DNA of 64,000 nucleotides from Clostridium nigeriense (GCF_900086595.1 NZ_LT575472.1:32608-96607), one strand, 5' to 3'. Numbered from the stretch's first letter, positions 26,021 through 35,092 are shown. Notes: generated from the sequence alone by a model not told the origin. Numbers and translations are program-made.

Positions 26021-27556
26021 CTACATTAAAGGAGAAAATACCCTTAATATAGCAGTAATAAATTTATTTGACCATTTTATCTTATGACAATCTTCTAATG
26101 TAATTTCTTGACAAACCTTTAATGTTTCTAAGAAATCTTCTTTAATTTCTAAGACGGATTTAGTTTTATATAATAATACACCATTTTCAAAATGCAAGTA
26201 AAGACTTCTATAATCCATGTTTATAGTTCCAACTACACCAATTTTATCATCAGATACAAAGGTCTTTGAATGAATAAATCCTGGTGTATATTCGTATATC
26301 TTTACTCCAGCCTCTATTAATTGCGAATAATAAGCTCTAGTTACTAAATGCACATACCATTTATCTTCTATATGAGGAGTTACTATAATAACTTCCACTC
26401 CGCTTTTAGCCGCTAAAGTTAATGCTGTTACTAATTCATTATCAACAATTAAATAAGGAGTATTTATATAAATATAATCTCTTGCTTTATTTATTATATT
26501 TAAATAAACATATTCTCCTACTGTTTCATCATCTAAAGGACTATCCCCATAAGGTTGAACATACCCATCACTTTCAAATTTTCCTTCATAATTTATATGA
26601 GGTTTATATTTTTCATAATCTTCTTTTTCACCACAAGTAAATTGCCACGCTTGAAGAAACATCATGGTTAAATTCCAAACTGCATCACCTTTTAATATTA
26701 TTGAAGCATCCTTCCAATGACCAAAACGTACTATTTCATTAATGTATTCATCAGCTAAGTTTATTCCACCAGTAAAGGCTGTATGACCATCAATTACAGT
26801 AATTTTTCTATGATCCCTATTGTTCATTATTACTGACAAAAAAGGAACAAAAGGATTAAAAACTAAACATTTTATTCCCTTTTCTCTTAGCTTTTCATAA
26901 TATTTATAAGGAAGAGTTTGAAGGCATCCCATATCATCATATATTAGCCTAACTTCTACACCTTCTTTGACTTTTTCCTCCAAAATTTCTAGGATACTAT
27001 CCCACATAACACCTTCTTGAATTATAAAGTACTCCATAAATATATAATTTTTAGCTTTTCGTAATTCTTTTTTTAATTCTTCAAAAAATTCTTCACCAGG
27101 TGATAAATACCTTGTTATTGTGTTCTTATAAATTGGGCTTTCTGCATAGTTATTTAGATATCTAACTTGATTTGCAAAGGATTTATCATCCTCTTCAATT
27201 TCTTTTAAAATATCTTTATCTTGTAGTAGATATTTTGATGTCTCATTATAAATATTACTAACTCTAGCTCTAAACTTTTTAGTAGTTCTTCTTGATCCAA
27301 ATATTAAGTAGAACAGTCCTCCAAAAACAGGAACAAGCAAAACCGGTATTACCCACGCTAACTTATATGATGGATTATCCTTAGTACTTAATATATAAAT
27401 AACTGCAAATATACTTATAGCAGTAAATAATACATATAAATAAACAAAGGACTCCGATAATTTCCATATTGTAAAAATTAAAATTCCAAGTTGAACACAT
27501 ATAAGTAAACCTACAATAACCATTCTACTAAATAAGAATTTTAATAACTTTGTCAT
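26021..27556 (-). CDS. cls: cardiolipin synthase
   Basis: A membrane phospholipase-D-family enzyme of 511 residues that joins two phosphatidylglycerol molecules into cardiolipin. Two N-terminal membrane helices (about residues 10-60) precede two catalytic HKD motifs: HRKITVID followed by GHTAFTGGIN, and HSKTFVSDD followed by KIGVVGTINMDYRS. The gene starts 15 nt after recR and lies between recR and yaaL, interrupting an otherwise conserved order; same strand and tight spacing indicate cotranscription. Confidence 0.95.
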   Translation of the reverse strand: MTKLLKFLFSRMVIVGLLICVQLGILIFTIWKLSESFVYLYVLFTAISIFAVIYILSTKDNPSYKLAWVIPVLLVPVFGGLFYLIFGSRRTTKKFRARVSNIYNETSKYLLQDKDILKEIEEDDKSFANQVRYLNNYAESPIYKNTITRYLSPGEEFFEELKKELRKAKNYIFMEYFIIQEGVMWDSILEILEEKVKEGVEVRLIYDDMGCLQTLPYKYYEKLREKGIKCLVFNPFVPFLSVIMNNRDHRKITVIDGHTAFTGGINLADEYINEIVRFGHWKDASIILKGDAVWNLTMMFLQAWQFTCGEKEDYEKYKPHINYEGKFESDGYVQPYGDSPLDDETVGEYVYLNIINKARDYIYINTPYLIVDNELVTALTLAAKSGVEVIIVTPHIEDKWYVHLVTRAYYSQLIEAGVKIYEYTPGFIHSKTFVSDDKIGVVGTINMDYRSLYLHFENGVLLYKTKSVLEIKEDFLETLKVCQEITLEDCHKIKWSNKFITAILRVFSPLM

Positions 27557-27571
27557 ATATTCCCCTTTATA

Positions 27572-28168
27572 TTATATTTCTTTTCTACCTTCTAAGGCCT
27601 TTGAAAGAGTTACTTCATCAGCATATTCTAAGTCTCCTCCAACTGGAATTCCTGATGCTATTCTAGTCACTCTAATATTTAAAGGCTTTAATATTCTAGA
27701 AATATACATTGCTGTTGCTTCGCCTTCAATATTAGGATTTGTTGCAAGTATTACTTCTTTTACATCAGCGCTCATTCTCGCAACTAATTCTCTTATTCTA
27801 ATATCTTGTGGACCTCTTCCTTGCATTGGAGATAGATTTCCATGTAGAACATGATATGTTCCGTTATACTCTTTAACTTTTTCCATAGTCATTATATCTT
27901 TTGGTTGCTCAACTACACAAATTATATCTTTATCTCTGCTTGGATTAGAGCATATTGCACAAGGATCTGAATCTGTAAAGTTTCCACATATTGAACAATA
28001 CTTTATAGTTCCTCTTGCCTTTACTAAAGCATCTGCAAACTCTCTAACTTCATCTTCTGGAAGATTTAATACGTGTAAGGCTAATCTTTGAGCTGTTTTT
28101 TGCCCTATGCTTGGCAGCTTGGCAAATTCTTCAATAAGCTTTTCTATAGCAACTGGATAAAAATCCAT
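27572..28168 (-). CDS. recR: recombination mediator RecR
   Basis: A 198-residue DNA-binding protein of the RecFOR pathway that helps load RecA at gaps. It shows the helix-hairpin-helix [15 protein letters not shown], a four-cysteine zinc site (CSICGNF then CAIC) and a Toprim domain with [14 protein letters not shown] and [15 protein letters not shown]. Length is normal. It follows ybaB after about 150 nt that hold a dispersed-repeat/terminator element, and precedes cls. Confidence 0.97.
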   Translation of the reverse strand: MDFYPVAIEKLIEEFAKLPSIGQKTAQRLALHVLNLPEDEVREFADALVKARGTIKYCSICGNFTDSDPCAICSNPSRDKDIICVVEQPKDIMTMEKVKEYNGTYHVLHGNLSPMQGRGPQDIRIRELVARMSADVKEVILATNPNIEGEATAMYISRILKPLNIRVTRIASGIPVGGDLEYADEVTLSKALEGRKEI

Positions 28169-28190
28169 AAAATCACCTCACTTAAAATGT

Positions 28191-28318
28191 AAAATGTAGA
28201 ATTAAGAATTAAAGATTAAGGAAAAAACTCCCTTAGGAGTTTTTTCAATTTAATTATTTTAGTAATTTGGAACAAATTACATCCATAATTCTACATTTTT
28301 AATTTTTTAACTCTTAAT
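28191..28318. repeat. composite AT-rich inverted repeat between ybaB and recR
   Basis: AAAATGTAGAATTAAG (28191-28206) and its inverse TAATTCTACATTTT (28286-28299) bracket an inner terminator-like hairpin ACTCC/GGAGT with T run near 28227-28246. The same AATGTAGAATTAAG core recurs at 18515-18530 and 36677-36691, so this is a dispersed element. Confidence 0.6.
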
Positions 28319-28663
28319 TTAGAATAGTCCTGGTATGTTCATTCCACCAGTTAATTTTCCCATTTTGTTTGCACTTTCTTCTTCAGCTTTTCTTAAAGCT
28401 TCATTTACTGCAGTTAGTACTAAATCTTCTAACATTTCTACATCATCAGCATCTACTACTTCTGGCTTTATATTAATAGAAACTATTTCCTTCTTACCAT
28501 TTGCCTTTACAACTACGGCTCCACCACCTACTGAAACTTCAAACTCTTTTGTTTCTAGGTCCTTTTGCATTTGCTCCATTTCCTTTTGAAGCTTTTGTGC
28601 TTGCTTCATTAGGTTATTCATATTTCCTCCCCCAAATCCGCCTGGGAATCCTCCTCTTGCCAT
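28319..28663 (-). CDS. YbaB/EbfC nucleoid-associated protein
   Basis: A 114-residue dimeric DNA-binding protein. A Gly-rich start precedes [19 protein letters not shown], the signature of the YbaB/EbfC family, followed by [17 protein letters not shown]. It lies between dnaX and recR as in most Firmicutes. Its stop overlaps the edge of the repeat element at 28191-28318. Start ATG has AGGAGG. Confidence 0.96.
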   Translation of the reverse strand: MARGGFPGGFGGGNMNNLMKQAQKLQKEMEQMQKDLETKEFEVSVGGGAVVVKANGKKEIVSINIKPEVVDADDVEMLEDLVLTAVNEALRKAEEESANKMGKLTGGMNIPGLF

Positions 28664-28787
28664 AAAAACATCCTCCTTTTATAAAATCTATTCTTTATTA
28701 TATAGTATTTTTCTTTATATTACTACATTTAACATGGTATTAATTATATTTTTATTATACTTATTTATCATATAATTTATGTAGACA

Positions 28788-30410
28788 TTATTCATCTAAA
28801 ATATCTACCATATCTGACCCTAAAGATTCTATTAACATATCTTCTGTTGATTTTTCAGAACTTCCTGAAGCTTCTTCAACTTCAAATACAATTTTTATAT
28901 CTTCTCTAAATATTTCTGCTAATACTTCCTGTATAACAGCTCTATTTTCTGGCTTTTCTAATCTATCCTTATTAAATTTATATTGCTCTTCATATTCTAT
29001 AGTTAAAATTCCATTTTTACATTCAATAGGCTTTCCTGTAACCATAGATGCATAAACTATCATCTTTCTTCTAGCCTTAAATCTTTCTAAGATATCCTTC
29101 CAAGACCTTTGAATATCACTTAATGTCACCTTAGAATTTTCATTTCCAGATATATTATGATTTAAAGTTCTTTTAACTTCTTTCTTAGCTTCTTTAACTA
29201 TATTCTCATTTTTTGTACTATTATCAGAATTTGAAACAGCACTTACAACTTTAAGGCTTCCATTTTTTAATCCTTCTTCTAATTTGTTTATTCTACTTAA
29301 AATAACTTCATTAGAAGTATCATATTCTATCTTACACATTTTTATTATTGCAAGTTCTAAATACAACCTAGCTTGCTTGCTTAACTTTGCATTTCCTTCA
29401 GCTTCTTGAAGTATTCTAATATATCTCATAACTTCTTCAGCTCTAATCTTTGACGCTTGTTCTTTAATTAAACCTATATTTTCTTCTGACATATCCAATA
29501 CTTCTTCTGGATTATGTGTAACCTTTGCCATAAGAATATTTCTATAATGACTTACCAAATCTTTAATAAAAAGATAAATATCCTTTCCTGCATAAACCAC
29601 TTCATCTATTATACTTATTGACTTTTCAACATTTCTTTGAATAACTGAGTTTGTTAAATTAAATAAATGATCATTAGTTACAAGACCTAGCATATTTATA
29701 AGAATATCATATTCTACTGATCCATTTCCCATGGATATTGCTTGGTCTAATATACTTAAAGCATCTCTCATTGCTCCATCTGAAACTCTTGCAATTAAAT
29801 TTAAGCTTTTATCATCTGCTAATGCATTTTGCTCATTAACTATTTTTCTAAGTCTTCCTGTAATTTCGTTATTATTTATTCTTTTAAAATCAAATCTTTG
29901 ACATCTAGAAAGAATCGTAATTGGTAGTTTCTGTGGATCTGTAGTTGCCAAAATAAATATTACATTCTTTGGTGGCTCTTCTAATGTTTTCAAAAATGCA
30001 TTTACAGCACCGGTAGATAACATATGAACTTCGTCCATTATATAAACTTTATATCTACCTTCTTGTGGTGGATATTTAACATCATCAATAATATCTCTTA
30101 TTTTATCAACACCATTATTTGAAGCAGCATCAAGCTCTGTAACATCTATAGCTAATCCTTCATTTATTTTTTGACACATCTCACACTTATTACAAGGCTC
30201 TCCCTCATGTAAGTCAAGACAATTTAAAGCTTTTGCAAAAACTTTAGCTGTTGTTGTCTTACCAGTACCCCTAGTTCCACAAAAAAGATATGCATGAGCT
30301 ATTCTATCATTTAATATTTGATTTTTAACTGTAGTTGTTATATGTTCTTGACCAACAATATCATAGAAATTTTGTGGTCTCCATTCTCTATATAAAGCTG
30401 TATATCCCAT
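28788..30410 (-). CDS. dnaX: DNA polymerase III subunit gamma/tau
   Basis: The clamp-loader ATPase of the replicative polymerase, 540 residues. The AAA+ domain carries Walker A GTRGTGKTTT near residue 45, a zinc module (CNKCEMCQK) at about 75-85, DEVHML as the Walker B region and sensor segments (ATTDPQKLP, SRCQRFDFKR). The clamp-loader domain III and a charged C-terminal tau region follow. I did not see a programmed-frameshift heptamer that would clearly yield gamma. The first gene of the dnaX-ybaB-recR-cls-yaaL-bofA set. Confidence 0.97.
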   Translation of the reverse strand: MGYTALYREWRPQNFYDIVGQEHITTTVKNQILNDRIAHAYLFCGTRGTGKTTTAKVFAKALNCLDLHEGEPCNKCEMCQKINEGLAIDVTELDAASNNGVDKIRDIIDDVKYPPQEGRYKVYIMDEVHMLSTGAVNAFLKTLEEPPKNVIFILATTDPQKLPITILSRCQRFDFKRINNNEITGRLRKIVNEQNALADDKSLNLIARVSDGAMRDALSILDQAISMGNGSVEYDILINMLGLVTNDHLFNLTNSVIQRNVEKSISIIDEVVYAGKDIYLFIKDLVSHYRNILMAKVTHNPEEVLDMSEENIGLIKEQASKIRAEEVMRYIRILQEAEGNAKLSKQARLYLELAIIKMCKIEYDTSNEVILSRINKLEEGLKNGSLKVVSAVSNSDNSTKNENIVKEAKKEVKRTLNHNISGNENSKVTLSDIQRSWKDILERFKARRKMIVYASMVTGKPIECKNGILTIEYEEQYKFNKDRLEKPENRAVIQEVLAEIFREDIKIVFEVEEASGSSEKSTEDMLIESLGSDMVDILDE

Positions 30411-30732
30411 AAAATCATTCCTTATTTTAATTATTTACTTATATTATAGACTAAAGATAAAAATTAATGAAGATTGAAAGTTTTATTTTTAAATCCTTCA
30501 TTTTATTTTTTTCTTCATGCGAGTGACAATTTTAAATCTTGCATATAAATTGTACTCATACCATCCTAATATGGAAATATGTAAATATTGTAATTATTCC
30601 TTGTTAAATTTTATACAAATACGTTTACATTAGATATTTTTTAATAAGTTATATAATATATATTATTCCAAACAAATAACCCCCTATTACACAAAAGTAC
30701 ATATATAATTTTATAAATTTTTAAAATGCAAA
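30411..30732. other. AT-rich spacer upstream of dnaX
   Basis: About 320 bp without a gene I can support. It should contain the dnaX promoter on the minus strand, but no consensus pair stands out. A 14-codon frame near 30510-30560 was not considered real. Confidence 0.4.
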
Positions 30733-30759
30733 AAGAACCCAAGCTAAACTTGAGTTCTT
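30733..30759 (-). terminator. terminator after the MFS gene
   Basis: AAGAACCCAAG/CTTGAGTTCTT stem, with T-rich sequence on the minus side. Placed just past the MFS stop at 30770. Confidence 0.75.
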
Positions 30760-30769
30760 AAATAAATTT

Positions 30770-31939
30770 CTATATTATTTTTTTCTTTATAATAACTATT
30801 TCAATAATAGCAATCAACATACCTATAACCCCGATAATCTTAAATGAAAAATCTAATGAAAATACATCCCCTATTAGTCCAGATATAGGAAACAGTATTA
30901 TCATCATTAAAGAGAAAAACATACTTTCAACAGAAATTATAGTTGCTCTTTGTTTTGATTCCACCATTGAATTTATTAATTTACTACTTATAGGTTGAAG
31001 TATAGCAGTTAAAAATCCTATAGATAAAAAAATCAATATTGATAATTCTTTACTTAAATATCCCATTAATATTATTAAAATACTAATAACCGTTGATATT
31101 GTTAACCAACCCAATTTCTTAAATCTGTTGTATATTCTATTACTTAGAATAGATCCTAAAGATGAAAGCACACCATTAAATAAAAATATTATAGAAATAT
31201 CTAATCTTGAATACCCTACATCATTTAAAAATTGTTGTCCGTAAAAATATATTATAGCTGAGAAAGTATATATTAAAGGAAAGAACATTAATACATTTAA
31301 AAGTATTTTATTATTTTTTAATATGTTTATAGAAGTCTTAAAATGACTTATTATAGCTATTTTTTCTTCATGTTTTTCCCTAACACTTACTTCTGTAAAA
31401 TTAAAAGAAACAGTCAAAGAAAGTATCCCTATAATAATTGCTGTAATATAGCTAATTGAAAAATCTATTTGAGAAAGAATCCCTCCAATAAAAACTGCTA
31501 ATCCTTGCGAAATTTCTATTATCAAATTTATTCTTCCATTAATTTTTAAATATTCATCTTCTCTATTTAAAGTTTTAAGTGTATCATAAATTAATGCTTC
31601 TTCTGAACCTGAGTTTAAATTATAACCCCAAGCTGATAATATGAAACCGATGGCAAACCCTAAGAAAGAATTAGAAAACAACATAATAATTGCAGATATT
31701 GATGATGTTATTCTTCCAATTATAATCATTCTTTTTCTACCAAATAAATCTGCCAATGCACCTGTAGGTATTTCCGAAATAAAACCTGTAATATGAAATA
31801 TTCCTTCAAGCAAGCCTATTTGTGCCAAACTCATACCTTTATATCCTAGATATAATACCCATATGGCAGATGTGATATCAAAGGCGGAAAGAAATTTATA
31901 TAAGTAATCATTTTTTATATTCTTTTTTATATTATTCAT
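30770..31939 (-). CDS. MFS exporter with attenuator leader
   Basis: A 12-helix major facilitator of 389 residues. Motif A appears as GALADLFGRKRMIIIGR near residue 60. The overall pattern (ISEIPTGALAD, GSEEALIYDTL) resembles drug/macrolide-type exporters of Firmicutes, although the substrate is unknown. Start ATG has GGAG 9 nt upstream, in the sequence TTGGAGTT that can pair with AACTCCAA upstream. There is no promoter between the leader hairpin and the gene, so expression should depend on read-through from the leader promoter at 32201-32229. Confidence 0.85.
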   Translation of the reverse strand: MNNIKKNIKNDYLYKFLSAFDITSAIWVLYLGYKGMSLAQIGLLEGIFHITGFISEIPTGALADLFGRKRMIIIGRITSSISAIIMLFSNSFLGFAIGFILSAWGYNLNSGSEEALIYDTLKTLNREDEYLKINGRINLIIEISQGLAVFIGGILSQIDFSISYITAIIIGILSLTVSFNFTEVSVREKHEEKIAIISHFKTSINILKNNKILLNVLMFFPLIYTFSAIIYFYGQQFLNDVGYSRLDISIIFLFNGVLSSLGSILSNRIYNRFKKLGWLTISTVISILIILMGYLSKELSILIFLSIGFLTAILQPISSKLINSMVESKQRATIISVESMFFSLMMIILFPISGLIGDVFSLDFSFKIIGVIGMLIAIIEIVIIKKKII

Positions 31940-31946
31940 TCAAATC

Positions 31947-32019
31947 AACTCCAACTATTTTTTTACATTTCTGGGCATAATAAAAGACCTAGTCTTAAGT
32001 TCTAGGTCTAATTGGAGTT
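31947..32019 (-). promoter_or_regulatory. attenuator: terminator hairpin nested in a Shine-Dalgarno-masking stem
   Basis: On the minus strand, AACTCCAA (32012-32019) can pair with TTGGAGTT (31947-31954), which contains the MFS ribosome site. Between them lies a hairpin AGACCTAG/CTAGGTCT (31985-32009) followed by TTTTATTAT. The arrangement could stop transcription or hide the ribosome site unless a ribosome stalled on the upstream leader peptide changes the fold. Confidence 0.65.
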
Positions 32020-32032
32020 ACTATATTGCAAT

Positions 32033-32164
32033 TTATGAAATAGATTCTTGCAAAATCCTCTTAAAAAAGGGTATAGTAATCCAATTTTTAAAAATTGTAG
32101 CTGTTTTTGATTGAGAACTACTAGATAAAATTTCATACTTAAACCTTCTTACAGAAAATTCCAC
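32033..32164 (-). CDS. 43-residue leader peptide upstream of the MFS exporter
   Basis: A GTG-initiated frame with AAGGAG 10 nt upstream, beginning about 30 nt after a good promoter and ending 13 nt before the attenuator stem. The peptide is basic and Ser-rich in the middle (SSSSQSK). The frame remains open further upstream, but that part precedes the promoter. Location and size fit a regulatory leader peptide; direct evidence of translation is lacking. It could instead be the tail of a decayed gene. Confidence 0.5.
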   Translation of the reverse strand: MEFSVRRFKYEILSSSSQSKTATIFKNWITIPFFKRILQESIS

Positions 32165-32200
32165 AGTTCTATTTCTCCTTTCATTTCCAAATATATTTAT

Positions 32201-32229
32201 ATAGTAAATTATTTTATGAAAATTTGCAA
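32201..32229 (-). promoter_or_regulatory. promoter of the leader peptide-MFS unit
   Basis: TTGCAA (32224-32229) and TACTAT (32201-32206) on the minus strand, spaced 17 bp. It places the leader-peptide ribosome site about 15-20 nt into the transcript. Confidence 0.6.
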
Positions 32230-32301
32230 GTATTTTTAAAATAAAAACAGGAAGAAACATAGTATTTAATACCATATATTATTTTCCGAATTTTCTTGCT
32301 T

Positions 32302-32686
32302 TTATTTTACAAAATACACCATATAATCTTCATAAAAATATTCATTATATATTTTCATTGCATTTTTTCTTTATCATATATCTCGAATTTCATTGATGTA
32401 TATAAATTTATTTCTTTTATATTATTGCTAATAATACTTAATTTTAATTGCTCTAATCATTCCATAGATTTTGCATTCTTTATAACTTCAGAAACCTTAA
32501 TAATTTTCCAATACCACTCCTCCGATATTCAGGTGATACATACATTCCCCATATAGTTGCTCCAAAAGCATATTAATCATGTTCTAAAGCCTTAAATACC
32601 AGCTCCCAAGATTGTTTAGCATCAGCTTTACCTAGCTTTCTTATTATAAGATTTTTTCTCCTAGTCTTATTTCCTCTATTAATAAT
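32302..32686 (-). pseudogene. decayed GNAT acetyltransferase
   Basis: Reading the minus strand in several frames recovers pieces of one GNAT protein: IRKLGKADAKQSWELVFKAL, then the acetyl-CoA loop YVSPEYRRSGIGKLL, then QLKLSIISNNIKEINLY, and after another shift a C-terminal YNEYFYEDYMVYFVK ending at 32302. At least two stops, an internal loss before the acetyl-CoA loop and frameshifts separate them. It lies directly after the pyrophosphatase-like gene and was probably cotranscribed with it when intact. Confidence 0.8.
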
Positions 32687-33025
32687 TTAATCATGATACA
32701 TGGTTATATATGATACAAAAAATCTTTCTTGAAATTCAACTAAGGCTTCTATTTGATACTTATTATATTTGTTTTTATCTTTACAAATTACCAATTTATC
32801 TTCATTATCATTTTCTCTTTTTATTACTGCTACAACAAATCCACTGTAAATTTCTAATGGCTCAAATTCGCCAACTATATATACATCTATCTCTTCACCA
32901 TCACCCGAAATAGTTTCAGGAATATATTCATAATTAATAGGATAAAAGAAACCATGAGATGGATGTTTAGTTCCTAATGGTCTATCTACTATAACATCTA
33001 CGAACCTACCCAAATATTCTTCCAA
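32687..33025 (-). CDS. short inorganic-pyrophosphatase-like protein
   Basis: A 112-residue protein with sequence VDRPLGTKHPSHGFFYPINY, YIPETISGDGEEIDVYIVG and EFQERFFVSYI. These resemble the core of family I soluble pyrophosphatases (the DxEEIDxY-type acidic patch), but the protein is much shorter than a normal enzyme of about 170-200 residues, and the first acidic half-site is missing. Such short forms are annotated as pyrophosphatases in clostridia; activity is unproven. The start is TTG with AAGGAG 7 nt upstream. A broken GNAT follows and a frameshifted small membrane gene precedes it. Confidence 0.65.
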   Translation of the reverse strand: MEEYLGRFVDVIVDRPLGTKHPSHGFFYPINYEYIPETISGDGEEIDVYIVGEFEPLEIYSGFVVAVIKRENDNEDKLVICKDKNKYNKYQIEALVEFQERFFVSYITMYHD

Positions 33026-33044
33026 TTTAATTCTCCTTATTGAT

Positions 33045-33250
33045 TTAATAAATATTTAAAATATCACTATCACTTTTATTATTAATAAATATATCCCTAG
33101 TGGTATTATTAATATTACTTAATCCTTGAAATAATCCACTTGATATATTTAATCCATTATTTTCAATAGATTTTGAAATATTAGTTGATGCAATAATAAT
33201 GGATATTGCCGAAAAAATATAGAAGTTAGTAAAAGCTTATCCTTAATCAT
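33045..33250 (-). pseudogene. small membrane protein with a one-base frameshift in a T run
   Basis: From ATG at 33250 the frame begins MIKDKLLLTSIFF with a hydrophobic start, then goes off frame. Adding one base to the six-T run at 33212-33217 restores a 68-residue protein continuing SAISIIIASTNISKSIEN, GLFQGLSNIN and ending DSDILNIY at 33045. The length between start and stop, 206 nt, is one base short of a whole frame. It ends 19 nt before the pyrophosphatase-like start. Either a true mutation, a phase-variable run or a sequencing error. Confidence 0.6.
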
Positions 33251-33386
33251 AATTAGTCTCTCTCTTTTTATCAAAATAATCATACCATATAATGTATATA
33301 GAGTTAATTTTACGTTATTTTTTGTTGTTTTTATATTATGATTTTTATAGTACAATAAATTTAAACGAAATAAGGAGGGATATAAT

Positions 33387-34178
33387 TTGAGTTTATATGA
33401 TAAAAAATATTTATCTATTGTTAAAGATATTTTAGATAATGGATATTATGATAACAATAGAACCGGAATGCCTACATACAAATTACCACATCAAATTATG
33501 CAGTTTAATTTACAAAAAGAGTTTCCTATATTAACTACTAAAAAGGTTGCATTTAAAACTGCTATAAAGGAAATGCTTTGGATATACAGAGATCAGTCAA
33601 ACGATGTTACAAAACTTCAAGAACAAAATGTCCACATTTGGGATGAATGGGTTGATGAAAATAATACTATAGGTAAAGCTTATGGATATCAAATAGCTAA
33701 ATTTAATCAAGTTGATAAGCTTATTGAAACATTAAAAAATAATCCTCAAGACAGAAGAATGATTATGTCCATGTGGAATATTGAAGATTTACCTGAAATG
33801 ACTTTACAACCATGTTGTTACCAAACTTTATGGGATGTAACTGATGGATATCTTAATTGTATGCTTATCCAACGTAGTGGAGACATACCATTAGGAGTTC
33901 CATTTAATACTAGCCAATATGCTGTATTAGTTCACTTAATAGCACAAGTAACTAACCTAAAACCAGGATTATTTACTCATGTTATAAACAATGCTCATAT
34001 ATATGAGAATCAAGTTGAAGGCATGAAGCTTCAACTTACTAGAGCAAATGAAGATTATGATGCTCCAAAACTTTGGATAAATCCAGAAATAAATAATTTC
34101 TACGACTTCACAGTAGATGATATTAAGCTTATAGATTATAAACACCACGATCCAATCAAAATGGAGGTAAGTGTGTAA
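33387..34178 (+). CDS. thyA: thymidylate synthase ThyA
   Basis: This cytoplasmic enzyme methylates dUMP to dTMP using methylene-tetrahydrofolate, producing dihydrofolate. The 263 residues include the NRTGMPT segment, the catalytic cysteine C143 in [22 protein letters not shown] and HIYENQVEG. Start is TTG with AAGGAGG 9 nt upstream. Its stop overlaps the start of folA (TAATG), so the enzyme that regenerates tetrahydrofolate is made by coupled translation. Confidence 0.97.
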   Translation: MSLYDKKYLSIVKDILDNGYYDNNRTGMPTYKLPHQIMQFNLQKEFPILTTKKVAFKTAIKEMLWIYRDQSNDVTKLQEQNVHIWDEWVDENNTIGKAYGYQIAKFNQVDKLIETLKNNPQDRRMIMSMWNIEDLPEMTLQPCCYQTLWDVTDGYLNCMLIQRSGDIPLGVPFNTSQYAVLVHLIAQVTNLKPGLFTHVINNAHIYENQVEGMKLQLTRANEDYDAPKLWINPEINNFYDFTVDDIKLIDYKHHDPIKMEVSV

Positions 34179-34672
34179 TGCTATCAATTATAGTAGCTAA
34201 AGCTAGCAATGATGTAATTGGTGGTGACAATAAGCTTTTATGGCATATTTCTGATGACTTAAAAAGATTTAAGGAAATCACATCTGGCCATACTATAATA
34301 ATGGGAAGAAAAACTTTTGAATCACTACCTAAGATTTTACCCAATAGACATCACATTGTTATTACTAGAGATAAAAACTTTAAGGTGGACTCTTCATCAG
34401 TTGAAATAGTTAATGATATTAACTCTGTTATCAATAGATTTAAAAACTCTTCCGAAGAAGCATTTGTTATTGGTGGAGGCGAAATATACAAAGCGCTTTT
34501 ACCTAATACTAAAAAAATTTATTTAACTAGAGTTTATAAAGACTTTGATGGAGATACAAAATTCCCAGAAATCAGTCTTGATAAGTGGTCTGTTGAGTAT
34601 AAATCAGATTTACTAATTAACGAAAAAGATAATTTAAACTTTGATTTTATTAACTTAACAAAGAAATTATAA
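34178..34672 (+). CDS. folA: dihydrofolate reductase
   Basis: NADPH-dependent reduction of dihydrofolate to tetrahydrofolate; target of trimethoprim. The 164 residues open with LSIIVAKASNDVIGGDN and LLWHISDDLKRFKEITSG, followed by IIMGRKTFESLP and AFVIGGGEIYKALLP. The ATG overlaps the thyA stop, and a GGAGG site lies within the end of thyA. Terminator at 34679-34707. Confidence 0.97.
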   Translation: MLSIIVAKASNDVIGGDNKLLWHISDDLKRFKEITSGHTIIMGRKTFESLPKILPNRHHIVITRDKNFKVDSSSVEIVNDINSVINRFKNSSEEAFVIGGGEIYKALLPNTKKIYLTRVYKDFDGDTKFPEISLDKWSVEYKSDLLINEKDNLNFDFINLTKKL

Positions 34673-34678
34673 AGAAAA

Positions 34679-34707
34679 CGAGGGCATTCCTTAAAGGAAT
34701 TCCCTCG
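34679..34707 (+). terminator. terminator after thyA-folA
   Basis: CGAGGG(C)ATTCC / GGAAT(T)CCCTCG stem followed by CTTTCTTTG. Downstream of folA on the plus strand. Confidence 0.8.
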
Positions 34708-34790
34708 CTTTCTTTGTCCTATTGTATGTTAATCCTATTGAAGAGTAACCTATAAATAATTAATTGAATTTAATTTTCGCCCTTACATTA

Positions 34791-34814
34791 AAAAAACCCT
34801 TCTTATAAGAAAGG
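34791..34814 (-). terminator. terminator of the SRP RNA transcript
   Basis: CCTTTCTTATAAGAAGGG stem on the minus strand followed by six T, about 12 nt after the SRP RNA 3' end. Confidence 0.8.
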
Positions 34815-34825
34815 CCTAAAAATTA

Positions 34826-35090
34826 AACCGTGCACCTAGCTTCGACAATAATCTATAGACGTTACTATGTAGTTAGCTCTGACAAGATTAATCCATATCA
34901 CACGCAGTAATCGCTTATCGCTGCTTCCTTCCGGACCTGACGAGGTTCACGCACTTACGTCGTATGGGACCTTGCCATCAACACCACTTGCATAGGCAGG
35001 CTCTACAGATTAAGGCCTAGACTAGGAATTCAACCCTGCTGTAGCGGATTGCAGGTTACAGGGCACCGCTAACTCCCCATCTAGCACGGC
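34826..35090 (-). ncRNA. ffs: signal recognition particle RNA, large Firmicute type
   Basis: About 265 nt. The minus strand carries the domain IV core GTCAGGTCCGGAAGGAAGCA and the Alu-domain start GTGCTAGATGGGGAGTTAGC with CCCTGTAACCTGCAATCCGC. The 5' GCCGTGC and the 3' GCACGG close the terminal helix, which sets the ends. It binds Ffh to target nascent membrane proteins. It lies 2 nt after the encoded CCA of tRNA-Ser, so the two may be cotranscribed and separated by tRNA processing. Confidence 0.95.
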
Positions 35091-35092
35091 CA

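Noticed and set aside
30500..30560. 14-codon minus-strand frame upstream of dnaX
   Set aside because: Too short and its ribosome site is marginal; nothing else supports it.
32296..32556. Plus-strand frame opposite the GNAT remnant
   Set aside because: No ribosome site and a low-complexity product; the minus strand holds clear GNAT fragments.
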